Below are positions 1 through 8,465 of a stretch of DNA of 28,928 nucleotides, piece after piece. This stretch comes from Flavipsychrobacter sp964461535. GTDB lineage: Bacteria; Bacteroidota; Bacteroidia; Chitinophagales; Chitinophagaceae. Position 1 is the first letter of the stretch. Every line of letters begins with the position of its first letter. Made by a program: the position numbers and the translations under genes. Location: contig CAYWUY010000037.1 of the NCBI GenBank assembly GCA_964461535.1, positions 1 through 28,928 of the forward strand, read 5' to 3'. Below the pieces are notes generated by a model, which saw nothing but the letters and a program-made list of their open reading frames with translations, was not told the DNA's origin and searched no databases.

Positions 1-1536
1 ATAAGCAAAAATCAACTTGTTTTAGTAAAGAAATACGCTAAAGATAACGGACTTCCTAGCAACTACGTTTATCAAATATACCAAGACAAAACCGGGAAAG
101 TATGGATGGCTACAGATGGAGCAGGACTCATATCCAATAGCAATAGTAGTTTTCAACAAATACTGCATACCAAAGAAAATGTAGTGTATAGCACCACAGT
201 AGATTCATATAATAACTTATGGTGCGCCACACTTAATCATGGGCTATACACATATAACAATAAATGGCAAAACATAACTGTAGAAAATGGCTTGTTAAGT
301 AATAATACTTCTGCAATTATGGCAACTAACGACGGAAGGATGATACTAGTGCATAACAAAGGTATAGATGAATACTATATACAACAAAAACAAATAAGAA
401 GATATAATAAAAGGCTTAACCCTGATTTTGATAGTACATCTTCTACACTAAATTGCATTACAAAAGATATTTATGGAAATATATACGTTCCATATGAGCA
501 TGGATTCATAGTATTTAAATCTATATTAGGAAAACTCCCCAACATAAAGCCCGGTATAAATATTACTGACGTTCATTTATATCTAAAACCGGTAGAACGA
601 GGTAAAACCATTTTTAACGCAAAAGAAAACCACATTACCTTTTTTTATGAAGCTACAAACCCAACCCACATTGAAAAATTATATTATAAATATCAACTCA
701 TTGGCTTAAATAGTGAATGGATATCTACTCAAGATGAACAAATAACTTTTCCCCAGCTTGCCCCAGGAAATTATACATTTAAAGTTAGGGTAAGTTCCTC
801 ACCAAATTTTGATAACTATAGTGAGGCTATTTCATCATTTCAAATTCAAAAACCATTTTGGCAAGCTATTTGGTTTATCATTGCATGCTTTATTACTGTA
901 TCAGGTGGCATTATATTTATCATTAGGAGAAGAGAAATGCGCTTACTTCATAATAATAAGCTTGAAAAGGAAAGACATTTATTTGAATATGAATATCTAA
1001 AAAGTCAAGTTAATCCACATTTCTTATTCAATAGCCTTAATACATTGGCTAACTTAATTGAGGAAAATAGCGAGCAAGCATCTAAATATACTCTTATGTT
1101 ATCTGACTTATACAGATACATGCTCAAGTACAAGAATATAGATTTAATTAGCCTACAAGAAGAATGGGACATACTTGAAAAATATGTGTATATACAAAAA
1201 TGTAGATTTGGAGACGCCATTCAATTAAAATTGGATATTGATAATGACAAATACTTCAACTGTAAAATTCCACCTATGGCGCTACAGTTGCTTGTAGAAA
1301 ATGCCATAAAACACAATGTTGTATCTATGGCACATCCATTAATAATTAAAGTACATATATCTGCATCACAGATAGTAATATGCAATAATTTACAACCTAA
1401 AAAACAAAAAGAAGCTGGTGCTGGGCTAGGATTAGCCAACCTAAAAAGCAGATACCAATTATTAAGTGCAGGGCAAGTAACCTATACAAGTATAAATAAT
1501 TTATTTACCGTAATACTTCCATTAATATGCGAATAG
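1..1536 (+). CDS. Sensor histidine kinase, Reg_prop/Y_Y_Y/LytS type (5' truncated)
   Basis: The reading frame is open from the first base, so the N-terminus lies outside the window; 511 residues remain. The beginning has the GLPSNYVYQIYQD-type pattern of two-component regulator propeller (Reg_prop) repeats, so a periplasmic beta-propeller is expected. A Y_Y_Y-type Ig-like domain lies at about residues 225-282 (window numbering), with the typical LAPGNYTFKVR ending. One membrane helix follows (about 286-309) and then a His_kinase (PF06580) domain. The phospho-acceptor is H340 in NPHFLFNSLN, the N-box is LVENAIKHN with N434, and the G-box is GAGLGLANL at 473-481. The stop codon overlaps the next gene by 10 bp, which makes the LytTR regulator its cognate partner. 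The input signal cannot be read from what is left. Confidence 0.9.
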   Translation: MSKNQLVLVKKYAKDNGLPSNYVYQIYQDKTGKVWMATDGAGLISNSNSSFQQILHTKENVVYSTTVDSYNNLWCATLNHGLYTYNNKWQNITVENGLLSNNTSAIMATNDGRMILVHNKGIDEYYIQQKQIRRYNKRLNPDFDSTSSTLNCITKDIYGNIYVPYEHGFIVFKSILGKLPNIKPGINITDVHLYLKPVERGKTIFNAKENHITFFYEATNPTHIEKLYYKYQLIGLNSEWISTQDEQITFPQLAPGNYTFKVRVSSSPNFDNYSEAISSFQIQKPFWQAIWFIIACFITVSGGIIFIIRRREMRLLHNNKLEKERHLFEYEYLKSQVNPHFLFNSLNTLANLIEENSEQASKYTLMLSDLYRYMLKYKNIDLISLQEEWDILEKYVYIQKCRFGDAIQLKLDIDNDKYFNCKIPPMALQLLVENAIKHNVVSMAHPLIIKVHISASQIVICNNLQPKKQKEAGAGLGLANLKSRYQLLSAGQVTYTSINNLFTVILPLICE

Positions 1537-2276
1537 TGATTTTAGAAGATGAGATACCGGCATATAATAGATTATGCAGATTAATAAACGAGGTAATTCC
1601 TAATGCAGAAATTATTACACAGTTAGATAGTATAGAGACAGCTATGAGCTGGTTTTCTCAGAATACTACACCCGACCTTATATTTGTAGATATACACCTT
1701 GCAGATGGTAGCGGGCTAGAACTAATACAAGAATTAAATCCTAAGTGCCCGTATATATTTACTACTGCCTACAACGAATATGCATTAGAAGCTTTTAAAA
1801 CTAATGGCATAGGCTATCTACTAAAACCAGTGAAGAAAGAAGAGTTACTTTTAGCCTACCATAAAGTAGATGCTCTAAAAAAAATACTCACCTCTACCAA
1901 TAATATTACTAATGATGAGGATACTTTGGGTATACGCTCCAGATTTATGATTAGATTCGGAGAAACCATAAAGACCCTTCTTACCGACGACATAGCCTAT
2001 TGCTATAGCGAGAACAAAGCCACTTATGCAAAAAATATAACAGGTCAAAATTGGCCAATGGACTACAATCTTGACACTCTAGAAAACATGCTTCCTAACA
2101 GTAAGTTTTTTAGAATAAATAGACAGTATATAGTAAACATAAACGCTATTGAAGAGATGAAAATATATACTAAATCAAGAATTATTGTTAAACTAAAACC
2201 TGACTGCAAAGAGCAGCCTGTAGTGAGTACTGAGCGATCGGCAGAGTTTAAAAACTGGCTCGACGGTAAAGTATAG
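1527..2276 (+). CDS. LytTR-family response regulator
   Basis: This 249-residue regulator has an N-terminal receiver domain: acidic pocket around E7/D8, phospho-acceptor D55 in FVDIHLADGSG, T80 and K100. A LytTR DNA-binding domain occupies about residues 140-245, with the family pattern FFRINRQYIVNINAI. It starts inside the last codons of the upstream kinase, so the pair is translationally coupled and should form one two-component system. The next operon (c-type lipoproteins, YceI, DUF5777) begins 119 bp downstream on the same strand and is a candidate target by position only. No terminator is visible between them. Confidence 0.93.
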   Translation: MRIVILEDEIPAYNRLCRLINEVIPNAEIITQLDSIETAMSWFSQNTTPDLIFVDIHLADGSGLELIQELNPKCPYIFTTAYNEYALEAFKTNGIGYLLKPVKKEELLLAYHKVDALKKILTSTNNITNDEDTLGIRSRFMIRFGETIKTLLTDDIAYCYSENKATYAKNITGQNWPMDYNLDTLENMLPNSKFFRINRQYIVNINAIEEMKIYTKSRIIVKLKPDCKEQPVVSTERSAEFKNWLDGKV

Positions 2277-2395
2277 TTGCCATTTGGGTATGCTATTTTA
2301 CGTTTTCAACCATATATATTACCTCTTTATAGTATTTCGTTTTATAAGCATGGTTTTCTTCAAGTAATTTTACACCATCTTACATCAATGTACTT

Positions 2396-3112
2396 ATGCA
2401 ACTTACTACGATCAATAAACTTATGCTAATATTTGGCCTGCTCTTAGGTGCTACTGCTTGTACACATGAACCCAAATATACAGCACCTACTAACAATGGC
2501 GGAAATGGTAATAATAATGGTGGTGGCACCGCGGATACAGGCATATGCTTTGAACGTGACATATTACCTATTTTCATAGCTAATTGTGCAAAATCAGGCT
2601 GTCATGATGCAGTTTCAAGCCAAGAAGGTTATACCCTAACCGACTATGCTAGTATTACATCTAAAGGCATAATTGCCGGCAATGCAGGAGGTAGCGAAAT
2701 ATACGAGGCCTTAATTGAAGACAATGAATCTAAACGGATGCCACAGGCACCTAACCCAAGACTAACAACTGAACAGATAAACCTTATAGGACAATGGATT
2801 AATGAAGGAGCCAAAAATGGAACAGGATGCGCTCCAAAAGATTGTAACGATAGTATTTTTAGCTATACTGGAGCCATAGTACCCATTATTAATACTTACT
2901 GTAGCGGTTGTCATAATGCTACCACAGCATCCGGGGGCATTATACTCACCAGCTATGCAGGAGTAAAAGTAGTAGCCGATAATGGTAAACTAACAGGCGC
3001 TACTAAACGATTAAGTGGATATTCTCCAATGCCAAAAGGAGGAAACGCATTAAGTACCTGCCAATTATCGCAAATAGAAAAATGGATAGCAGCGGGTGCA
3101 CCTAACAACTAA
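2396..3112 (+). CDS. Di-haem c-type cytochrome lipoprotein
   Basis: The 238-residue product has a lipoprotein signal ending in LLLGATAC with C22 as the lipidated residue, then a Gly/Asn-rich linker (about 33-45). Two cytochrome c-like domains follow. The first has C64-AKSG-C69-H70, an expanded CX4CH motif, with a probable axial Met at M115 in a RMPQAP segment. The second has a normal C169-SG-C172-H173, with M212 in SPMPKGG. Both end in an IGQWI/IEKWI-type helix. The protein is expected at the periplasmic face of a membrane. It is the first gene of an operon with a one-haem homologue, a YceI protein and a beta-barrel. Haem attachment and electron transfer are inferred from the motifs; the redox partner is unknown. 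Confidence 0.8.
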   Translation: MQLTTINKLMLIFGLLLGATACTHEPKYTAPTNNGGNGNNNGGGTADTGICFERDILPIFIANCAKSGCHDAVSSQEGYTLTDYASITSKGIIAGNAGGSEIYEALIEDNESKRMPQAPNPRLTTEQINLIGQWINEGAKNGTGCAPKDCNDSIFSYTGAIVPIINTYCSGCHNATTASGGIILTSYAGVKVVADNGKLTGATKRLSGYSPMPKGGNALSTCQLSQIEKWIAAGAPNN

Positions 3113-3125
3113 TAATTATTATTCA

Positions 3126-3491
3126 ATGAAACGCGCTCTATATCTTTTATTATCTATATCTGTATTATCAGGATGCTACAACGATGATAAAGAAACACTT
3201 TATCCATCTACAAACTGCAATACTAGTACAGTTACCTATACTTCTACTGTAAAACCAATAATTACTCAGTATTGTGGATTTTCTGGTTGCCATGCAGGTG
3301 CAGCACCAGCATCTGGCATAGATTTATCTACACATAGCGGATTACAAATTATCGCTCTTAATGGAAAACTAAAAGGTGTCATTAACCATACTGCAGGTTT
3401 TTCTCCAATGCCTAAAAATGGAGGCAAGCTTACTGACTGTCAAATAAGCCAAATTGAAAAGTGGATTACAGACGGGGCATTAAATAATTAA
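3126..3491 (+). CDS. Mono-haem c-type cytochrome lipoprotein
   Basis: I start at the ATG at 3126 because it gives a clean lipoprotein signal (MKRALYLLLSISVLSGC, lipid on C17); the in-frame ATG at 3096 lies inside the previous gene and would spoil it. The 121-residue protein has one domain with C50-GFSG-C55-H56, again a CX4CH motif, plus SPMPKNGG with M95 as probable axial ligand and a terminal IEKWITDGA helix. It closely resembles the second domain of the gene before it, 13 bp upstream, so the pair looks like a duplication with different domain number. Function beyond haem-based electron transfer is unknown. Confidence 0.75.
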   Translation: MKRALYLLLSISVLSGCYNDDKETLYPSTNCNTSTVTYTSTVKPIITQYCGFSGCHAGAAPASGIDLSTHSGLQIIALNGKLKGVINHTAGFSPMPKNGGKLTDCQISQIEKWITDGALNN

Positions 3492-3508
3492 AACAACAAT
3501 AAATACAT

Positions 3509-4057
3509 ATGAAAAAAGTAGTATTATCGATGCTTTTATTAGCATCGTCGGTGGCTTTGTATGCTCAAAAAGCTATAACAAGAACAGCAAAAGTGAGCTT
3601 TTTCTCAGGCACCAATGTAGAAAACATTGAAGCAGTTTCTAATGAAACAGCAGCAATACTTGACATGTCAAATGGAGCTTTTGTTTTTCAGGTACCTATT
3701 AAAAGCTTTAAATTTGAAAAAAGCTTAATGCAAGATCACTTTAATGAAAACTATATGGAAAGTGAAAAATATCCTAAATCATCTTTTAAAGGTAAAATAG
3801 TCAATTACAATGCTGCAGATTTAGGAAAAGATGGAATTTATAAAGTTAGTGTTACCGGAGAATTAGAAATGCATGGCGTAACGAAAACTATTACAGTACC
3901 CGGTACTGTAACCAGTAAGGGCGGTATGGTTACAGCTACTGCCATTTTTAAAGTTAAACCTCAAGACTACAAAATAGAAATACCGTCGCTAGTGGCAACA
4001 AAAATTGCCAAAGAAATAGAAATTACCGTAAATGCAGTAATGAATAAATCAAAGTAG
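3509..4057 (+). CDS. YceI-family periplasmic lipid-binding protein
   Basis: The 182-residue product has a Sec signal peptide (about residues 1-20, ending LYAQ) and a lipocalin-like YceI domain. Recognisable family segments are the HFNENYMESEKYPKSSF stretch at about 77-93 and MHGVTKTITVPG at about 121-132. YceI proteins bind polyisoprenoid or amphiphilic ligands in a barrel in the periplasm. It lies 17 bp after the c-type lipoprotein gene and 34 bp before a DUF5777-like gene, so it probably works with them. Whether its ligand is a quinone-like electron carrier is inference. Confidence 0.88.
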   Translation: MKKVVLSMLLLASSVALYAQKAITRTAKVSFFSGTNVENIEAVSNETAAILDMSNGAFVFQVPIKSFKFEKSLMQDHFNENYMESEKYPKSSFKGKIVNYNAADLGKDGIYKVSVTGELEMHGVTKTITVPGTVTSKGGMVTATAIFKVKPQDYKIEIPSLVATKIAKEIEITVNAVMNKSK

Positions 4058-4091
4058 TTACTAATTTCACATTACACAATTATTACTGCCA

Positions 4092-5030
4092 ATGTTTAAA
4101 AATGCACTTTTATTATTTTACGCGTCCATATGCAGCCTGCTTACATACGCACAAAATACTGACACTACGAATAGTACTGATGAGGATAATTTAATGAGCA
4201 TGCTAGACGAGACTGCACCATTAAAAAAAGAATATACAACAGCCACATTTAAAACTACTCGTTTAATAAATGGTCACAGTATTGAGAATGTTGGGAAAGG
4301 TGTGCTAGACTTTAAAATATCTCATAGGTTCAACCGATTAGATAAGGGAGTAGGTGATTTTTTTGGTCTGGACGGCGCTACAATAAGGTTAGGGCTTGAC
4401 TATGGTGTAACAGATTGGCTAATGGTAGGTATTGGCAGAAGTTCCTATGAAAAAGAATATGATGGTTTTGTTAAGGTGAAATTACTGCGCCAGAGTAAGA
4501 ATACACCCATAAGTATTAGTTACCTTGGCTCATCTATGGTGCAAACCATGGAAGCCAATGTGCCTGCAGGAAGCGAATACTACTTTAGCAATAGATTGTG
4601 CTATGCAAACCAAATACTAATAGCCAGAAAATTTAGTAAATCATTGTCTCTACAACTAATGCCTACACACGTTCATTACAACTTAGTAAATACTGCTAAA
4701 GAAACAAACGATGTATTAGCAATGGGCATAGGAGGTAGACTTAAACTAAGTCAACGAATATCGTTAAACATCGAATATTACTATCAACTTGACCAATATA
4801 AACTAGATGGAACAACAAATTCTTTAGCAGTAGGCTTTGATATAGAGACTGGAGGACATGTATTTCAGCTACACTTTACCAACTCTACAGGTATGACTGA
4901 AAGAACATTTGTTGGTAAAACAACAGACAAATGGGATAATGGTGGGATTAGATTTGGTTTCAATATATCTAGAGTGTTTACTGTTGTAAGACCAAAAGAA
5001 TTCAAAAACTCAAGAAATAAGATATACTAA
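4092..5030 (+). CDS. DUF5777-like outer-membrane beta-barrel protein
   Basis: The 312-residue protein begins with a signal peptide (about 1-21, ending LTYAQ). After it come alternating polar/aromatic strands typical of an outer-membrane barrel. The segment TFKTTRLINGHSIENVGKG followed by an ISHRFNRL-like strand matches my recollection of the Bacteroidota DUF5777 family. It is the last gene of the cytochrome/YceI operon and is followed immediately by a strong hairpin terminator. Its biochemical role is unknown; membership of a haem/YceI envelope module suggests a part in electron or lipid handling at the outer membrane. Confidence 0.7.
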   Translation: MFKNALLLFYASICSLLTYAQNTDTTNSTDEDNLMSMLDETAPLKKEYTTATFKTTRLINGHSIENVGKGVLDFKISHRFNRLDKGVGDFFGLDGATIRLGLDYGVTDWLMVGIGRSSYEKEYDGFVKVKLLRQSKNTPISISYLGSSMVQTMEANVPAGSEYYFSNRLCYANQILIARKFSKSLSLQLMPTHVHYNLVNTAKETNDVLAMGIGGRLKLSQRISLNIEYYYQLDQYKLDGTTNSLAVGFDIETGGHVFQLHFTNSTGMTERTFVGKTTDKWDNGGIRFGFNISRVFTVVRPKEFKNSRNKIY

Positions 5031-5035
5031 AATAA

Positions 5036-5083
5036 AAAACGCAGCCCCAAGCTGTATAATCAACTTGGGGCTGCATATTTATT
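5036..5083. terminator. Bidirectional intrinsic terminator
   Basis: An 11-bp perfect GC-rich stem (GCAGCCCCAAG at 5041-5051, its complement at 5064-5074) with a 12-nt loop is flanked by an A-run on the left and a T-rich run on the right. It lies between convergent genes and can end transcripts from both sides. Confidence 0.9.
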
Positions 5084-5096
5084 GTGTTATCACTAC

Positions 5097-5900
5097 CTAT
5101 TGTATAGTTACTGTCTTTGACTGCACTGTATGTGCACTAAAGTAACCTAACTTGGCACCTACTATGTTTGTGGTAGGATTAGCGGGTGTTGCACTACCGA
5201 AAGGCCCTCCACCCTGCTGAGGAATACTATTAAAATAATTAAATACAGTCTTATCAATATTCCATACTGCCACCCTTACTTCATTTCCCTTTTTAATCTC
5301 CTCTTGGGTAAATAAATTTGTAAAGACTTCATTTCCATCTAAAAACCTATCATCAGTAACAAAAACATCAGGTGTTTTTTTACCATTTATAAACATGGAA
5401 GCCAAATAGTAATTTGATATTCCCTCAGGATCTTTGAAGCGGATGTAGATAGTGTAATTAGAATCTGAAGACCCTCCACCAAATCCACCGAAAGACTCTA
5501 CCTTATAAGAAAGAGTATCGAAACTTACTTGTGCAGCCATAGTAGACATTGATGTAAAAGTTTTGCCTTCTGCAATTACTTTCATACTGTAAGTATGGCC
5601 AACTACACCGGTAAAACCGGATTTTTTATATACACCTGGCACCGTTTCGGTAAAAGTATCTGTATGACCTAAATCGTCTGCAATAGTTACAATAGCTCCA
5701 GAAACAGCAGGGTATACATTATCCTGATCAAAGTTTACCGTTTTTGTTATTCTTACAAAAGAAGAATCTTGCTCATTAGTAACATTTCCTTCTATTACTA
5801 TTTGTGGTTCGGTTTTATTTAAGTCTATGTTTATCACCTTTTCGCATGAGGCTAATAGACTACCTAAAAATAGGACACTTAATATATGTAGCTTTTTCAT
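5097..5900 (-). CDS. DUF4249-family outer-membrane lipoprotein
   Basis: The 267-residue product has a lipoprotein signal (MKKLHILSVLFLGSLLASC, lipid on C19). An Ig-like/beta-sandwich region follows, with the pattern KTEPQIVIEGNVTNEQDSSFV that is characteristic of DUF4249. The gene lies only 4 bp downstream of the TonB-dependent receptor gene on the same strand. This receptor-lipoprotein arrangement is common in Bacteroidota, where the lipoprotein is thought to be a surface partner of the receptor. The substrate is unknown. Confidence 0.87.
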   Translation of the reverse strand: MKKLHILSVLFLGSLLASCEKVINIDLNKTEPQIVIEGNVTNEQDSSFVRITKTVNFDQDNVYPAVSGAIVTIADDLGHTDTFTETVPGVYKKSGFTGVVGHTYSMKVIAEGKTFTSMSTMAAQVSFDTLSYKVESFGGFGGGSSDSNYTIYIRFKDPEGISNYYLASMFINGKKTPDVFVTDDRFLDGNEVFTNLFTQEEIKKGNEVRVAVWNIDKTVFNYFNSIPQQGGGPFGSATPANPTTNIVGAKLGYFSAHTVQSKTVTIQ

Positions 5901-5904
5901 TTAA

Positions 5905-8244
5905 TTAGAATTTGAAGTTGTAAGTAACTGCCGGTATCCAGCGGAAAAGAGAGGTTTGTACTGCACGTGTTCTGTTAGGATTGTTTGGATCATCCTCAAA
6001 CGTTATTGAATATGGATTTTCTCTACCATATGCATTATACAATGAGAAATTCCAGCTAGACTCGAACTTATCAGTTTTTCTAGTAATCCATGTCAAAGAA
6101 ATATCTAGCCTGTGCGTTGCCGGCATTCTATATCCATTCCTTTCTGTGTAATAAAAAGCCGTTGTGCCGTTTACACTATACTTACCACTAGGGAAAGTTA
6201 CTGCATTACCAGTCTTATATATCCATGATGCCGATAGAGATACTTTCTTATTAATATCATATATACCAACTAAAGACACATCATGTGTTTGGTCTTGCTT
6301 GGCTACGTACCAGTCATTATTATTAATGCCATTCACCTTTCTTTCAGTTCTAGATAGTGTGTAGCCTACCCACCCGTGAAAACGACCTTTTTGCTTTTTC
6401 AACAATAGCTCAATACCATAAGCCCTACCAATACCATCTAGCAATTCACCTTCCAATTTTTCGTTAGCTCTTATCTCAGCTCCATTTCTTAGGTCTATTT
6501 GATTCTGCATATACTTGTAGTACACCTCAGTACTGAACTCATATTCATTATCATTAAAGTTTCTGTAATATCCTGCCGATACTTGATCAGATATCAATGG
6601 TTTTACATTATTACTACTCATAATCCATACATCAGTAGGTGTAGATGATGTAGAGTTAGAAACAATTTGCATATTCTGCGTATTTCTAGCATAGGCGGCT
6701 TTTATTGAGCTAAACTCGTTCAGCAAATAGCTAGCAGATACTCTAGGCTCAAGATTAAAGTAAGATTTAACAAACTCTCCATCTTTGCCTATTATAGAAT
6801 CTTTTACTGAACCGTCTGTGTTATATGTAAAATATCTACCAGGACCTATTAAGTTGAAATTAGATAATCTCAAACCATATGTAACCGTCAAATTGGCATC
6901 AGCTTTCCATGTATTAGAAAAATATGCTGCATTTTCTAAACCATACCTATTCTGCAATTTTACAGTATTGAAAGAAGAATTGTCCGGAGCTTCTACCTGT
7001 CCTGGTGTTATAGTATGGTGGATAGCATTTACACCAAATTTCATAGTATTCTTATTATTCAAAAAATACTGGAACTCGTGCTTAAGATTGAAATCTCTGA
7101 TTTTAGATATTACAGAAAATTCATCTTTATCGTCTTTAATTTCGATATTATAATTATAATTACTGTATATTAAAGAGGTGTTAGAAAATAGTTTATTGCT
7201 ATACAAATGGTTCCATCTTAATGTACCCGTAGCATTTCCCCAGTCTATTCCAAACCTATTAGAAAAACCTAGCACATCTCTACCAAAGTAGCCGGAAAGG
7301 AATATGCGGTTATTTTCATTCAGCTTATAATTAGCTTTTGCATTGAAATCATAAAAATATAATTTACTATCCTTCAGTTGCTCATCTGGCGATGCTCTAA
7401 GAAACACATCGGCATAGGTACGTCTTGCTGAAACTATAAATGAACCTTTATCTTTAACTATAGGGCCTTCAAAGTTTAGGTGAGTAGCGATAACACCTAT
7501 ACCACCGCTTCCTGAAAACTTCTGATTATTACCCTCTTTCATACGTACATCAAGCACTGAGGACAAACGACCTCCGTATTCGGCAGGACCATTACCTTTG
7601 AAGAGAGTAACATCCTTAATAGCATCTGAGTTGAATGTTGAGAAAAAACCCAATAAGTGATAGGCATTATAAACAGGTGCATCGTCAAGTAAAATCAAAT
7701 TTTGATCGGTATTACCACCTCTTACGTATAAACCACCTGTACCTTCACCGCCAGATTTCACACCGGGCAATAGTTGAATAGTTTTTAATACATCTCTTTC
7801 ACCAAACAACACCGGCAATTTGTTTATCTCTTTCATCTCTAACTTTTCTACCCCCATTTGAGGCCTAGATACGTTAGCATCTTTTTTCTCAGAAGAAACA
7901 ACTACCTCTTTCAGCTCATTTCTCTTTTCGCCTAGCAAAAAATTTATAACTGTATCTCTAGTTATTTCTACAGATATAATTTTAGCATCATAACCCATGT
8001 ATTGGGCAACAAATGTGTATTCTCCTTCGGGTAATGTAAGTGAATAAAAGCCATAAGCATTACTAACAGCACCGTAGGCTTTATTTTCATTAGCATAGAG
8101 TGTGGCACCTATTAACTCTTCACCGGATTTAGCATCCTTTACATAACCATTGATAGTTACTTTTTTACTCTGTTCCTGTGCCCATACAGAAAAATGAATC
8201 AGAGAAGCCCCAATAAGCAAGAGCGTTTGCTTTAAAATACGCAT
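5905..8244 (-). CDS. TonB-dependent outer-membrane receptor
   Basis: The 779-residue protein has a signal peptide (about 1-23, ending SVWAQ), a CarboxypepD_reg-like domain (about 28-110, with GYVKDAKSGEELIGATLYA), a plug domain (about 125-240, including LPGVKSGGEGTGGLYVRGG), and a long beta-barrel ending in the terminal aromatic pattern YNFKF. It should import a ligand across the outer membrane using TonB energy. The partner DUF4249 lipoprotein follows after 4 bp. No SusD homologue is present and no transport neighbour indicates the ligand. Confidence 0.93.
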   Translation of the reverse strand: MRILKQTLLLIGASLIHFSVWAQEQSKKVTINGYVKDAKSGEELIGATLYANENKAYGAVSNAYGFYSLTLPEGEYTFVAQYMGYDAKIISVEITRDTVINFLLGEKRNELKEVVVSSEKKDANVSRPQMGVEKLEMKEINKLPVLFGERDVLKTIQLLPGVKSGGEGTGGLYVRGGNTDQNLILLDDAPVYNAYHLLGFFSTFNSDAIKDVTLFKGNGPAEYGGRLSSVLDVRMKEGNNQKFSGSGGIGVIATHLNFEGPIVKDKGSFIVSARRTYADVFLRASPDEQLKDSKLYFYDFNAKANYKLNENNRIFLSGYFGRDVLGFSNRFGIDWGNATGTLRWNHLYSNKLFSNTSLIYSNYNYNIEIKDDKDEFSVISKIRDFNLKHEFQYFLNNKNTMKFGVNAIHHTITPGQVEAPDNSSFNTVKLQNRYGLENAAYFSNTWKADANLTVTYGLRLSNFNLIGPGRYFTYNTDGSVKDSIIGKDGEFVKSYFNLEPRVSASYLLNEFSSIKAAYARNTQNMQIVSNSTSSTPTDVWIMSSNNVKPLISDQVSAGYYRNFNDNEYEFSTEVYYKYMQNQIDLRNGAEIRANEKLEGELLDGIGRAYGIELLLKKQKGRFHGWVGYTLSRTERKVNGINNNDWYVAKQDQTHDVSLVGIYDINKKVSLSASWIYKTGNAVTFPSGKYSVNGTTAFYYTERNGYRMPATHRLDISLTWITRKTDKFESSWNFSLYNAYGRENPYSITFEDDPNNPNRTRAVQTSLFRWIPAVTYNFKF

Positions 8245-8415
8245 TAGGTTTAAAAAATTTTACGCAAGTTCTAGTTCAAAAAAAAATTATAAGAGTAGTA
8301 AACGGTAAACAACATTTTTTAGTCGGTAAATGAATTACTAAAATATCGTTAACACGTTCTTATATGTAGACAATCATACAAAACTGCACCCCTATGCCTT
8401 CACTTTTATTTAACA

Positions 8416-8445
8416 AAAAAGGAATGGGGGGAGCCATTCCTTTAA
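8416..8445 (-). terminator. Intrinsic terminator of pafA
   Basis: A perfect 10-bp stem (AAAGGAATGG at 8418-8427 with its complement at 8434-8443) encloses a 6-nt loop. On the minus strand it is followed by a run of T, 23 bp past the pafA stop codon. The rest of the 8245-8465 intergenic DNA is AT-rich with no gene visible. Confidence 0.85.
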
Positions 8446-8465
8446 AAATTCTATATCCTATTTAT

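Noticed and set aside
6785..7153. Long plus-strand frame opposite the TonB receptor gene
   Set aside because: It lies wholly within a well-supported gene on the other strand and has no recognisable domain.
8290..8315. TAAAC units upstream of the TonB receptor gene as another CarH site
   Set aside because: Only loosely similar, not in phase and without an inverted partner.
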